From positions 1 to 34,442 of the forward strand of contig JADGPZ010000015.1 of NCBI GenBank assembly GCA_017882165.1: DNA of 34,442 nt, read 5' to 3'. Below the pieces are notes generated by a model. It saw only the letters and a program-made list of their open reading frames with translations, was not told where the DNA came from and searched no databases. Below are positions 16,001 through 21,497 of this stretch, in pieces. Origin of the DNA: Candidatus Kapaibacterium sp. (GTDB lineage: Bacteria; Bacteroidota; Ignavibacteria; Palsa-1295). Both the position numbers and the translations under genes were made by a program. Every line of letters begins with the position of its first letter. Positions within the stretch are counted from its first letter, which is position 1.

Positions 16001-16152
16001 GGTGCTGTTAGCAGCGGTGGCTTTACACCGCTGCCAGTAATAGATTGGCCGTTCGCCGTGAACGAGACGCAAAACAGCAGCAAGGATAGCGCCCACGGTG
16101 CGAGCGCAATCGCGCGACAGTCTCCACAAAGCATAGCTTTATCTGAAATCAT
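13018..16152 (-). CDS. Secreted subtilisin-family (S8) peptidase, tripeptidyl-peptidase II-like
   Basis: This 1044-residue exported serine peptidase has a signal segment 'ALAPWALSLLLFCVSFTANGQ' near residues 16-36. Catalytic residues are complete: Asp101 in 'LIFDTGVDPGVPGL', His274 in 'DDGSHGTHVAGIAAG', oxyanion Asn379 in 'SAGNEGPG' and Ser459 in 'NGTSMSSPYTAG'. The 170-residue stretch between Asp and His and the 'DTGVDPG.PGL' wording are features of the tripeptidyl-peptidase II branch. About 580 residues of beta-rich C-terminal sequence follow, with an acidic insert 'SHEEDMDDGQSAEEGDSSAGAD'. I see no convincing T9SS tail. Residues 838-850 (GEITGQRLRLADL) are encoded by the 38-base palindromic repeat found also at 9458. 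A second in-frame ATG (codon 7) could also be the start. Confidence 0.87.
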   Translation of the reverse strand: MISDKAMLCGDCRAIALAPWALSLLLFCVSFTANGQSITGSGVKPPLLTAPSPSAPPLIVADKSATHSAWSFLSLGATHTDAFLREHPTYDGRGVIVLIFDTGVDPGVPGLLTTSEGHRKVIDVRDFTGTGDVPFAEAIRDGDVLRLNQGSSILLKGLHTLSSQPVDGQYYYGVLLEKRFRNGLGDLNFNGRGNDRFGVLVFQDQPGHWVAYVDSDGDGDLSGEKQLTNYHERFDTFEFHSTDSAASSGKHLTGAVNIDTARKIVSVYFDDGSHGTHVAGIAAGHDIDNEPGFNGVAPGAEVIACKFADNNAGGVTVSSSMQHAFEFAAELAKSQPKPVVVNMSFGIGNELEGGSVMDRWLDSLLTAMPNLTVCVSAGNEGPGLSSIGLPGSANRVIASGAALPDDAARDLYSIYLNHPVVFDFSSRGGELAKPDLVSPGTAVSTVPDYVGGDRYNGTSMSSPYTAGCAAVLLSAMKQAFPDWQTNAFEIKRAMMLSAKHIEGATPLDEGYGMIDVPAAFELLSRWQRRTAASGGIIPLPVRVQAATSSAVKMGTAAYFRAGNFPTDGERESFTVQPEEPSTASVRQRALGMDAYDLVSDATWMMPVESSVYRRGSGAMTVDVRYNAKLLQKPGLYSGRIWGYEKGHEHARSESRFELWNTIAIPYTFSDENQYRVSLRDIKIAPGGSGSGVEREFFAIPPGIKSAKITLSTRDLKNGCTGRMFDNEGHEFSGISIHRGGAQRSVTQFLSGRDLTQGIWELDLSRTMASEDEQGMTVDLTIELQPLDITIHTDLDQNRKPVVRAVVSNSCERSFGAQPGAMVLGYERTIDTVIVASDGEITGQRLRLADLFTLPFAAGPDERAVVFDISMPADDWNLFTDIACQVLRPDSSAIYNSAFDYRQKIVPVTFTGKGAVSHEEDMDDGQSAEEGDSSAGADHSAQPMRSMAEGSPYLLYIRGGLALPDRAYRWHLRIREFRYLKAEQYLTPSSEGHSSTQFRLAPFETEELQLTSTKPLPELPAGYRPFGQLEFRKSEQDVVTIPIEW
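13603..13640 (-). repeat. Palindromic repeat copy 2, inside S8 peptidase coding sequence
   Basis: Read on the minus strand it matches 9458-9495 at 37 of 38 bases (one transition in the loop, ACCA to ACTA). Both copies fold into the same bulged hairpin. Here it is translated in frame as GEITGQRLRLADL within the C-terminal region of the peptidase. Confidence 0.75.
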
Positions 16153-16206
16153 GGATGCGAGTAAAGCTCGGCAAGCCTACAAAAAGTCCCGCCAGCGTCC
16201 TCGCTC

Positions 16207-16235
16207 TGGGCGCCGCAGTGGGCGCCCACCACGCG
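16207..16235. repeat. 29-nt hairpin element, copy A (just after dprA)
   Basis: TGGGCGCC, six bases GCAGTG, GGCGCCCA, then CCACGCG: a perfect 8-bp stem with a fixed 7-base tag. It lies three bases past the dprA stop. The same architecture, spacing and tag occur at 18176-18204 and 32473-32501, in the same orientation. Confidence 0.75.
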
Positions 16236-16238
16236 GAT

Positions 16239-17366
16239 TTATGCCGACAATGTATACTGCTTCCCCGCCATGGGGCGAACGAAGTTCTTCATTTCGAGCG
16301 TGAAGAGCTGCACGAAGAGGTCCTGCACGTCGAAGCCAGAGCGCTCGGCAATCTGATCGATCACGAGCGGTCCGCCGGCAGCTTCCAGAACGTCCACGAT
16401 TTTCGCTTCAAAGATCGAGAGACCATTCCGATCGAGCGGCTTCTTCTTCTCTTGTTTCGGAGATTGGCTCGACCACCCCAGCTCGGAAAGTATCTGCTCC
16501 GCGCTCGTTGCGATTCTCGCACGCGATTCACGGATCAGGCGGTTCGGCCCGCCGCTCGACGGGCGGTAAATATCGCCGGGCAGCGCGAAGACATCGCGCT
16601 TCTCGTTGTGAGCGAGCGAGGCGGTAATCATCGAACCTCCATCGAACTCGCTTTCAACGACAACGGTCGCACGGGCCATCCCGCTGACAATTCGGTTGCG
16701 CCACGGGAAATTCCGCGCGTCGGGACTGGCGCCAAGCGGCAGTTCACTCGCGATCAGTCCGCGGCCACTTTCGATGAGATCGCTTGCAAACTTCTTATTC
16801 GGCGCAGGATAAATCACGTCAACACCAGAGCCGAGCACGGCGATGGTCCTTCCGCCGGCTTCAAATGCCGCTTCATGCGCCTGCGTGTCGATTCCCTTCG
16901 CAAAGCCGCTGACAACAAGCACCCGTTCACGAGCCATGCCTTCGGCGAGTTCGCGGGCGGCGCGGCGACCGTAGTCGCTCGTCTTCCGGGAGCCGACGAG
17001 GGCGATCATTCTTTCTTCGCGGAGCAGCTCAATATTTCCACGCACAAACAAAAGCGATGGCGGCGCGTAAATGGATTTGAGTCTTGCCGGATACGCTTCA
17101 TCGTAGTAAGTAACGATTGAAGCATCGGCCGGCAACCGCTCGATCTGCTTTGCGGCTTGTTCGAGCGCCTTGTCCCGCGAAGCCAGCAAACCGTCGGCAA
17201 CTCCCTTTCCGAAACCCGGAACTTGCATCCATTGGTCAGGCCGTGCGTGTAGAGCACGTTCGGCGCTGCCAAAATACTCATGCAGCGCAAGGAGCCGACG
17301 GGAGCCAATACCGCTCGCCAGGTGAAGTGCGAGATAACTGGTGAGTTCTGGATTATCCACTGACAA
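16239..17366 (-). CDS. dprA: DNA-processing protein DprA/Smf
   Basis: This 375-residue protein loads RecA on incoming single-stranded DNA during natural transformation. An N-terminal helix-hairpin-helix region ('LHLASGIGSRRLLALHEYF', 'VPGFGKGVADGLL') precedes the Rossmann-like core: 'IALVGSRKTSDYGRRAARELAEGMA', 'VVSGFAKGIDTQAHEAAFEAGGRTIAVLGSGVDVIYP', 'RNRIVSGMARATVVVESEFDGGSMITASLA', 'VFALPGDIYRPSSGGPNRLI'. A winged-helix tail closes the protein (about 310-375). The ORF begins with TTG (17366); a GTG two codons later (17360) is an alternative and there is no nearby ATG. It stands upstream of a hairpin repeat that may serve as its 3' end. comEC in the same window supports a working DNA uptake system. 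Confidence 0.92.
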   Translation of the reverse strand: MSVDNPELTSYLALHLASGIGSRRLLALHEYFGSAERALHARPDQWMQVPGFGKGVADGLLASRDKALEQAAKQIERLPADASIVTYYDEAYPARLKSIYAPPSLLFVRGNIELLREERMIALVGSRKTSDYGRRAARELAEGMARERVLVVSGFAKGIDTQAHEAAFEAGGRTIAVLGSGVDVIYPAPNKKFASDLIESGRGLIASELPLGASPDARNFPWRNRIVSGMARATVVVESEFDGGSMITASLAHNEKRDVFALPGDIYRPSSGGPNRLIRESRARIATSAEQILSELGWSSQSPKQEKKKPLDRNGLSIFEAKIVDVLEAAGGPLVIDQIAERSGFDVQDLFVQLFTLEMKNFVRPMAGKQYTLSA

Positions 17367-17386
17367 AGTGTCCGCCGTGGCGGATG

Positions 17387-17423
17387 CTAAAGTGCAGGAG
17401 TGCCTAATACTCTTGTTAGCACT
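17387..17423. repeat. Short inverted repeat AAAGTGC/GCACTTT in the dprA-lpxD gap
   Basis: Within the 64-base gap, CTAAAGTGC and TTAGCACTTTTG form 7-bp arms separated by about 20 bases, next to TCCGCC-GT-GGCGGA (17370-17383). GCTAAAGTGC recurs at 33408-33417 ahead of lpdA. Read on the minus strand the structure lies between lpxD and dprA. Confidence 0.45.
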
Positions 17424-17430
17424 TTTGAAA

Positions 17431-18489
17431 TTATTGTGTTAGCATTCCCTGAAGCTTCTCTTCAAGTTTCGTTACCCTCTCGAGGAGTTCTGGGAGTGCG
17501 CGGACGCGTCCCTCCCGCTTCAAGGCTTCGCGGCCCGGGCTTGCGGGCGAACCCATGTAAATGCCGGGTTCTGTGACGCTCTTGGAAAGCCCGGCCTGCG
17601 CGGAGATGGTGACGCGGTCAGCGGTCTGAATGTGTCCGGTGATCCCCGCTTGTCCGGCGAGCATATTGAAGCGCCCGATCTTTGTCGAGCCGGAAACCCC
17701 GGCCTGTGCGGCCATCACGGTATGCTCTCCGACTTCGACGTTGTGCCCGATCTGAACGAGGTTATCGATCTTGACGCCCTTCCCGACACGCGTCTGCGCG
17801 ACGGTGGCGCGGTCGATGGTCGTGTTGGCTCCGATCTCGACATCATCCTCCAAAACGACAATTCCGATCTGAGGAATTTTGCGATAGGAACCGTCTGCCA
17901 TTGGAACATACCCAAATCCATCGAATCCGATGACGCTCCCGGCTCCGATGACCACGCGGTCCCCGATCTGGGTCCGGTCGTAGATGACGGCGTTCGGATG
18001 GATCACGCAGTGCTCGCCGATCTGGGTGTCCGGCCCGACGAACGCGCCGTGACGGAGCGCGGTCATCGCTCCGATCTTCACGTTGGCACCGACCGAAACA
18101 TGGGTTCCGATCTGTGCCGTTGGGTGAATTTGTGCGGATGGGTCGATGATGGCGGTGGGATGGATGCTTCCCGGGTGGGCGGCAGAGTCGCCGCCCACCA
18201 CGCGCTGGCTGGTGGCGCTAAAAATTTCGAGGGCGCGAGCGAAGGCTTCGTATGGACTCTTCGCGCGGAGGATGGCGGGATGTTGAGCCGGTAAACTCTG
18301 ATGTTCGCTGACGATGACTGCGGTGGCCTGTGTGGTCGCGAGGAATCGCTCGTAGATGGCATTTCCGACGAAGGTCACGGCCCCGGGCGCGCCATCTTCG
18401 ATTCCGGTCACGCATGTGATCTCTTCATCGCCGCTCGCGCCTTCGATCGCGGTTGCGCCGATCTTCTCGGCGAGTTCTTTGATATTCAT
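17431..18489 (-). CDS. lpxD: UDP-3-O-(3-hydroxyacyl)glucosamine N-acyltransferase
   Basis: This 352-residue enzyme performs the third step of lipid A synthesis, transferring a hydroxyacyl chain from ACP to the glucosamine amine in the cytoplasm. Residues 1-95 form the uridine-binding domain ('[20 protein letters not shown]'). From 106 a left-handed beta-helix of hexapeptide repeats follows ('[20 protein letters not shown]'). Catalytic His249 is in '[18 protein letters not shown]', and 'GFGY' at 191-194 is a family hallmark. The C-terminal helix '[16 protein letters not shown]' closes the trimer. The hinge between the two domains holds [10 protein letters not shown] (96-105), encoded by the 29-base hairpin element at 18176-18204. 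Its presence supports an outer membrane with lipopolysaccharide. It lies 64 bases upstream of dprA on the same strand. Confidence 0.93.
   Translation of the reverse strand: MNIKELAEKIGATAIEGASGDEEITCVTGIEDGAPGAVTFVGNAIYERFLATTQATAVIVSEHQSLPAQHPAILRAKSPYEAFARALEIFSATSQRVVGGDSAAHPGSIHPTAIIDPSAQIHPTAQIGTHVSVGANVKIGAMTALRHGAFVGPDTQIGEHCVIHPNAVIYDRTQIGDRVVIGAGSVIGFDGFGYVPMADGSYRKIPQIGIVVLEDDVEIGANTTIDRATVAQTRVGKGVKIDNLVQIGHNVEVGEHTVMAAQAGVSGSTKIGRFNMLAGQAGITGHIQTADRVTISAQAGLSKSVTEPGIYMGSPASPGREALKREGRVRALPELLERVTKLEEKLQGMLTQ
18176..18204. repeat. 29-nt hairpin element, copy B (inside lpxD)
   Basis: TGGGCGGC, AGAGTC, GCCGCCCA, then CCACGCG. The stem extends to 10 bp with flanking GG/CC. It shows compensatory change relative to copies A and C (GC to CG within both arms), so pairing is preserved while sequence differs. 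It is translated on the minus strand as [10 protein letters not shown]. Confidence 0.75.
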
Positions 18490-18493
18490 AATA

Positions 18494-18560
18494 GTGGATG
18501 AGTAACGAGTTATGAGTAACGAGTATTCCCAAACTTGTTACTCGCTCATCATTACTCGCA
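18494..18560. repeat. ATGAGTAACGAGT direct and inverted word array
   Basis: ATGAGTAACGAGT occurs twice in direct orientation, followed after TATTCCCAAACTT by the reverse-complement words GTTACTCGCTCAT and CATTACTCGC. It fills the gap between the T9SS gene and lpxD and uses the same words as the array at 10569-10617. Confidence 0.7.
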
Positions 18561-18568
18561 ACTGACTT

Positions 18569-20674
18569 CTATCGAATGACCGCGATCATCAGAGGTCTGG
18601 GCGTGTGCCAGATCATGCCGCCCGTCGTGGGGTCGTATGCCACGAGCGAGGCGAGATACATGCCACTGGTCGAAGGGAGCTGACTTTGAGGGAGCGTAAG
18701 TGCATGATCACCAGCCGCGAAGAGCGCTCCCGCAATGGGATGCGCCACTATGCGGCCCGCCATGTCGCTGATGGTCAGATCGAGCACGGCCGCAGTGGGA
18801 AGCGTGATCGGGAGCGATGTTCCATCCTGCACCGGATTCGGTGTGCATCGGCCAAACGCAAACCCGCCGACCGCCGACCCTTCTGTGATCGACACCAGCT
18901 TCGCTTCGTGGTTGTGCTTCTCTCCACTGAGAGAAATGTCGATCAGTCGATATTCAAATACGCCTGATCCGGCGGACCGATCGACATAGGCATAGTGTCT
19001 CGACTGGTTGGATGTTCCTGCGCCACAGAGCGAGCCGTTCGTAGCATAGTCCGCGATGAAGGTCCAGGTATTGTCCGCACTGTTCACGATTGGCCGACGC
19101 TGAATCTCGAATCCGGCGCAGGAAGCTTCGCTTGCGGTTTCCCAGGAGAGATCGACCTCGCCTGAACGAGGAGAGATCACGTTGAACGAAGAAAGCTCGA
19201 TGGGCAGCGAACCATCCTTGAAGATCAGTTGCGCATAGATGTCGGCATTGCCGTTGCGGTAGTCGGTCCAGGCCGCGATGCCACCATTGGTGCGTGGCGC
19301 AAGCGTCACCTGGGTGGCCTTGCTGCTCGAGCGGGCACAAATTGGAAGTCCCCAGTAGTTCGTCGCCGAAGGGAAGTAATGCTTGGTCAGCCGGTCCACG
19401 CGCTGCGCGAAGATGCAGGAATCCAGACGGGCGTCGTTCCAGACGACGAGCGCACTGCCGGGCGGACACGGGACGGCCCGAAAACCATTCATCCCATACG
19501 CGTTACTTGAAACCTGAGCGATCGCCCCGTTCAGTGGCGGAATCTGCGCGACACCATCGGCAAACATTCGGACCATTCCAAGATGGGGTCCAAGAAAGCT
19601 CGACTGGAACACGACGTACAAGCCAGCATAAGGCCAACTGCCACTTTCAACGGAGTCGTCGGAAAAGACCAGAGGGGTGGTTTCGTTTCCCTGATAATTA
19701 TTCGTCATCTGAAGTGCCGAATAATACACTTTCGTGGCATTGCTCAGGAGCCGGTTTGCGTAGACATCCTGACCATCGGCGAGGTTGCTGGGATTTGTCA
19801 CCTCCCAAGCCAGCAGCAACTGATTCCCATCACGCCGGATATTCACGTTCTTGGCGTTCGGCTGCGTTGGCTGGCTCGATGCACCTTGGTAGATCGTGAT
19901 CCCGTATGGTGTGGTCCAGAGTGAATGTCCCAGCGAATCGACATGCTGCGCGGTGATCGAACTGGGAGTGGTATGATCGTTATCCCATGCGATATAAAAA
20001 CCGTGGGTGCCATCCTCGCAAATGGAAGGCCGCCGCTGCTTGCTCGATTCATTCGTGAGGATAACACCCGTCGAGCCCCATGCCACACTGTTCGGGGAGA
20101 GGCGGTTCATTCCCAGATCCGGCTGAGACTGCACCAGCGTGTTGTTATCTTCCCATACGACATAGGCATTCCCGAACCCATCCGCCGTGATGACCGGATT
20201 GGTCTGGTCGGCGGTCTGCGTGATGACCGCCTGACCCAACGTGTCCCAGGCGCGGACGCCGTCTTTCGTGATGTGCTGTGCGTAAAGATCGATGCCGAGC
20301 GATGCACTGTTGCGCCAGTCTTGCCATACCACATAGGCTCCACCCTGTCCATCGGAGGCAATGACCGGATACCGCTGAGATATGCCTCCGGCAGGAGCCA
20401 GCGCAACTCCATTCTTTTGCCAGAGCGGCTTGCCCGTCGCATCGAGGCGCTGCGCGTAGACTTTGAAGCCGCTGCCACCACGCGCATCTTCCCATGCGAC
20501 GATCGCTCCTTCAGAACCATCCGAGCAGGCAGCAGGAGAGTCCTGAATCCCGGCTAAAGCACAGACGGGAGTGTTCGTCGTGGAATCCGAAACCCATTGA
20601 GATCGGGCATTTCTCGGGATCGCAAGAATACCGATCGTCAGTCCCATTAGTACTGCCGGACTTAGAAGGCGCAT
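18569..20674 (-). CDS. Secreted T9SS protein with repeated beta-propeller-like units
   Basis: 701 residues from the ATG at 20674. The track start at 20713 is a TTG, and the ATG directly precedes a good signal peptide (MRLLSPAVLMGLTIGILAI...ARSQ). Five or more repeats share a pattern like 'AIVAWEDARGG..KVYAQRLDATGKPLW', 'AYVVWQDWRNSASLGIDLYAQHI' and 'GIAAWTDYRNGNADIYAQLI', each 'W.D.R...D.YAQ', spaced about 55-60 residues early on. These look like blades of a propeller-type fold. A linker 'LPIELSSFNVISPRSGEVDLSWETASE' is the common Fn3-like pre-sorting module. The T9SS domain ends the chain ('CTPNPVQDGTSLPITL', 'TISDMAGRIV', 'GMYLASLVAYD'). Surface-exposed; ligand unknown. Confidence 0.83.
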   Translation of the reverse strand: MRLLSPAVLMGLTIGILAIPRNARSQWVSDSTTNTPVCALAGIQDSPAACSDGSEGAIVAWEDARGGSGFKVYAQRLDATGKPLWQKNGVALAPAGGISQRYPVIASDGQGGAYVVWQDWRNSASLGIDLYAQHITKDGVRAWDTLGQAVITQTADQTNPVITADGFGNAYVVWEDNNTLVQSQPDLGMNRLSPNSVAWGSTGVILTNESSKQRRPSICEDGTHGFYIAWDNDHTTPSSITAQHVDSLGHSLWTTPYGITIYQGASSQPTQPNAKNVNIRRDGNQLLLAWEVTNPSNLADGQDVYANRLLSNATKVYYSALQMTNNYQGNETTPLVFSDDSVESGSWPYAGLYVVFQSSFLGPHLGMVRMFADGVAQIPPLNGAIAQVSSNAYGMNGFRAVPCPPGSALVVWNDARLDSCIFAQRVDRLTKHYFPSATNYWGLPICARSSSKATQVTLAPRTNGGIAAWTDYRNGNADIYAQLIFKDGSLPIELSSFNVISPRSGEVDLSWETASEASCAGFEIQRRPIVNSADNTWTFIADYATNGSLCGAGTSNQSRHYAYVDRSAGSGVFEYRLIDISLSGEKHNHEAKLVSITEGSAVGGFAFGRCTPNPVQDGTSLPITLPTAAVLDLTISDMAGRIVAHPIAGALFAAGDHALTLPQSQLPSTSGMYLASLVAYDPTTGGMIWHTPRPLMIAVIR

Positions 20675-20727
20675 GAAAAGTCGAATACGAACGTATGGAT
20701 ATAAGAAACGCAAGCAGTCTTGGCGGT

Positions 20728-20739
20728 CGCCAATTGGCG
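20728..20739. promoter_or_regulatory. 12-bp perfect palindrome CGCCAATTGGCG in a divergent spacer
   Basis: The 267-base region between the divergent T9SS gene and dtd contains CGCCAATTGGCG, nested in two direct copies of TGGCGGTC (20721-20728, 20735-20742). Its place between divergent starts makes it a candidate operator. There is no matched promoter to back this. Confidence 0.3.
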
Positions 20740-20941
20740 GTCACCCACCCGGAGCAAAGCCGGTCAATTCCTCGCTCAGATCATAGAAGAAACACAGCTA
20801 AGCGCCCAGGAATCACTCAGGTTCCACTGGCAGCGCCCACGCTGAGCCTTGTGCTGCGCAGGGCGACGTTGCTGCTGGTACTCAGCATTATGATCCGCAA
20901 CCGAAACGAATCCGTGTCTCTGCCTGTAACAAATGCTTTTC

Positions 20942-21415
20942 ATGCGAGTTCTTATACAGAGGGTCCGACGCGCGAGTGTCACCGTTGATGGCCAGGTTGC
21001 CGGAAGTATCCGAGAAGGCATGGTCGCGCTCGTGGGATTTCGTGAGGGCGACACGGCGCAAGAAATCGAATGGATGACCCACAAGCTGCCAGAGCTTCGA
21101 GTTTTTGGGGATGCTGAAGGAAAAATGAACCGGTCGCTACGCGAGATGGATGGGCACATCCTTGTGATAAGTCAGTTTACGTTGTATGGTGACTGCCGCA
21201 AGGGGAACCGGCCAAGTTTCATGGCCGCCGCGCGGCCCGAAACCGCGATGACACTCTATGACGAATTTCTGGATCTGCTCCGCGCCGAACTCGGCGCCGA
21301 GCGTGTGGCAGCAGGCGTTTTCCAGGCACACATGCAACTCGAATTAGTCAATGACGGACCCGTTACCCTGCTCCTGGAACGCGAGCGGGAGCGCGAGCCC
21401 GGGGACGAAAAATAG
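20942..21415 (+). CDS. dtd: D-aminoacyl-tRNA deacylase
   Basis: 157 residues from the ATG at 20942 (MRVLIQRVRRASV), chosen over an ATG three codons earlier because the family begins this way. Dtd hydrolyses D-amino acids, and glycine mischarged on tRNA-Ala, from tRNA, keeping D-residues out of proteins. Both signature motifs are intact: 'VISQFTLYGDCRKGNRPSF' and 'ELVNDGPVTLLLE', whose Gly-Pro reaches into the partner active site of the dimer. A short charged tail (REREREPGDEK) extends beyond the usual end. Monocistronic and cytoplasmic. Confidence 0.94.
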   Translation: MRVLIQRVRRASVTVDGQVAGSIREGMVALVGFREGDTAQEIEWMTHKLPELRVFGDAEGKMNRSLREMDGHILVISQFTLYGDCRKGNRPSFMAAARPETAMTLYDEFLDLLRAELGAERVAAGVFQAHMQLELVNDGPVTLLLEREREREPGDEK

Positions 21416-21463
21416 CGACTCTCATGCACACAGCCAAAATGTGTTGTATATTTACAGTAGATA

Positions 21464-21481
21464 TGGGTGAACGGTCACCCA
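21464..21481. promoter_or_regulatory. Inverted repeat before the first tandem IgGFc-like gene
   Basis: TGGGTGA-ACGG-TCACCCA gives a 7-bp stem 16 bases before the ATG at 21498, where a ribosome would bind. The second paralog has a related inverted repeat in a similar place. It could be an operator or an mRNA hairpin; nothing in the sequence decides this. Confidence 0.35.
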
Positions 21482-21497
21482 CATAGGTCGAATTATC

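Noticed and set aside
16155-17120. 321-codon plus-strand ORF opposite dprA
   Set aside because: Shadow of dprA; Arg/His-rich product without domain pattern.
20470-20490. Possible fourth copy of the hairpin tag (CCACGCG preceded by GCCGCTGCCA)
   Set aside because: No matching upstream arm, so no stem; the bases encode the repeat phrase 'DARGG' of the T9SS protein.
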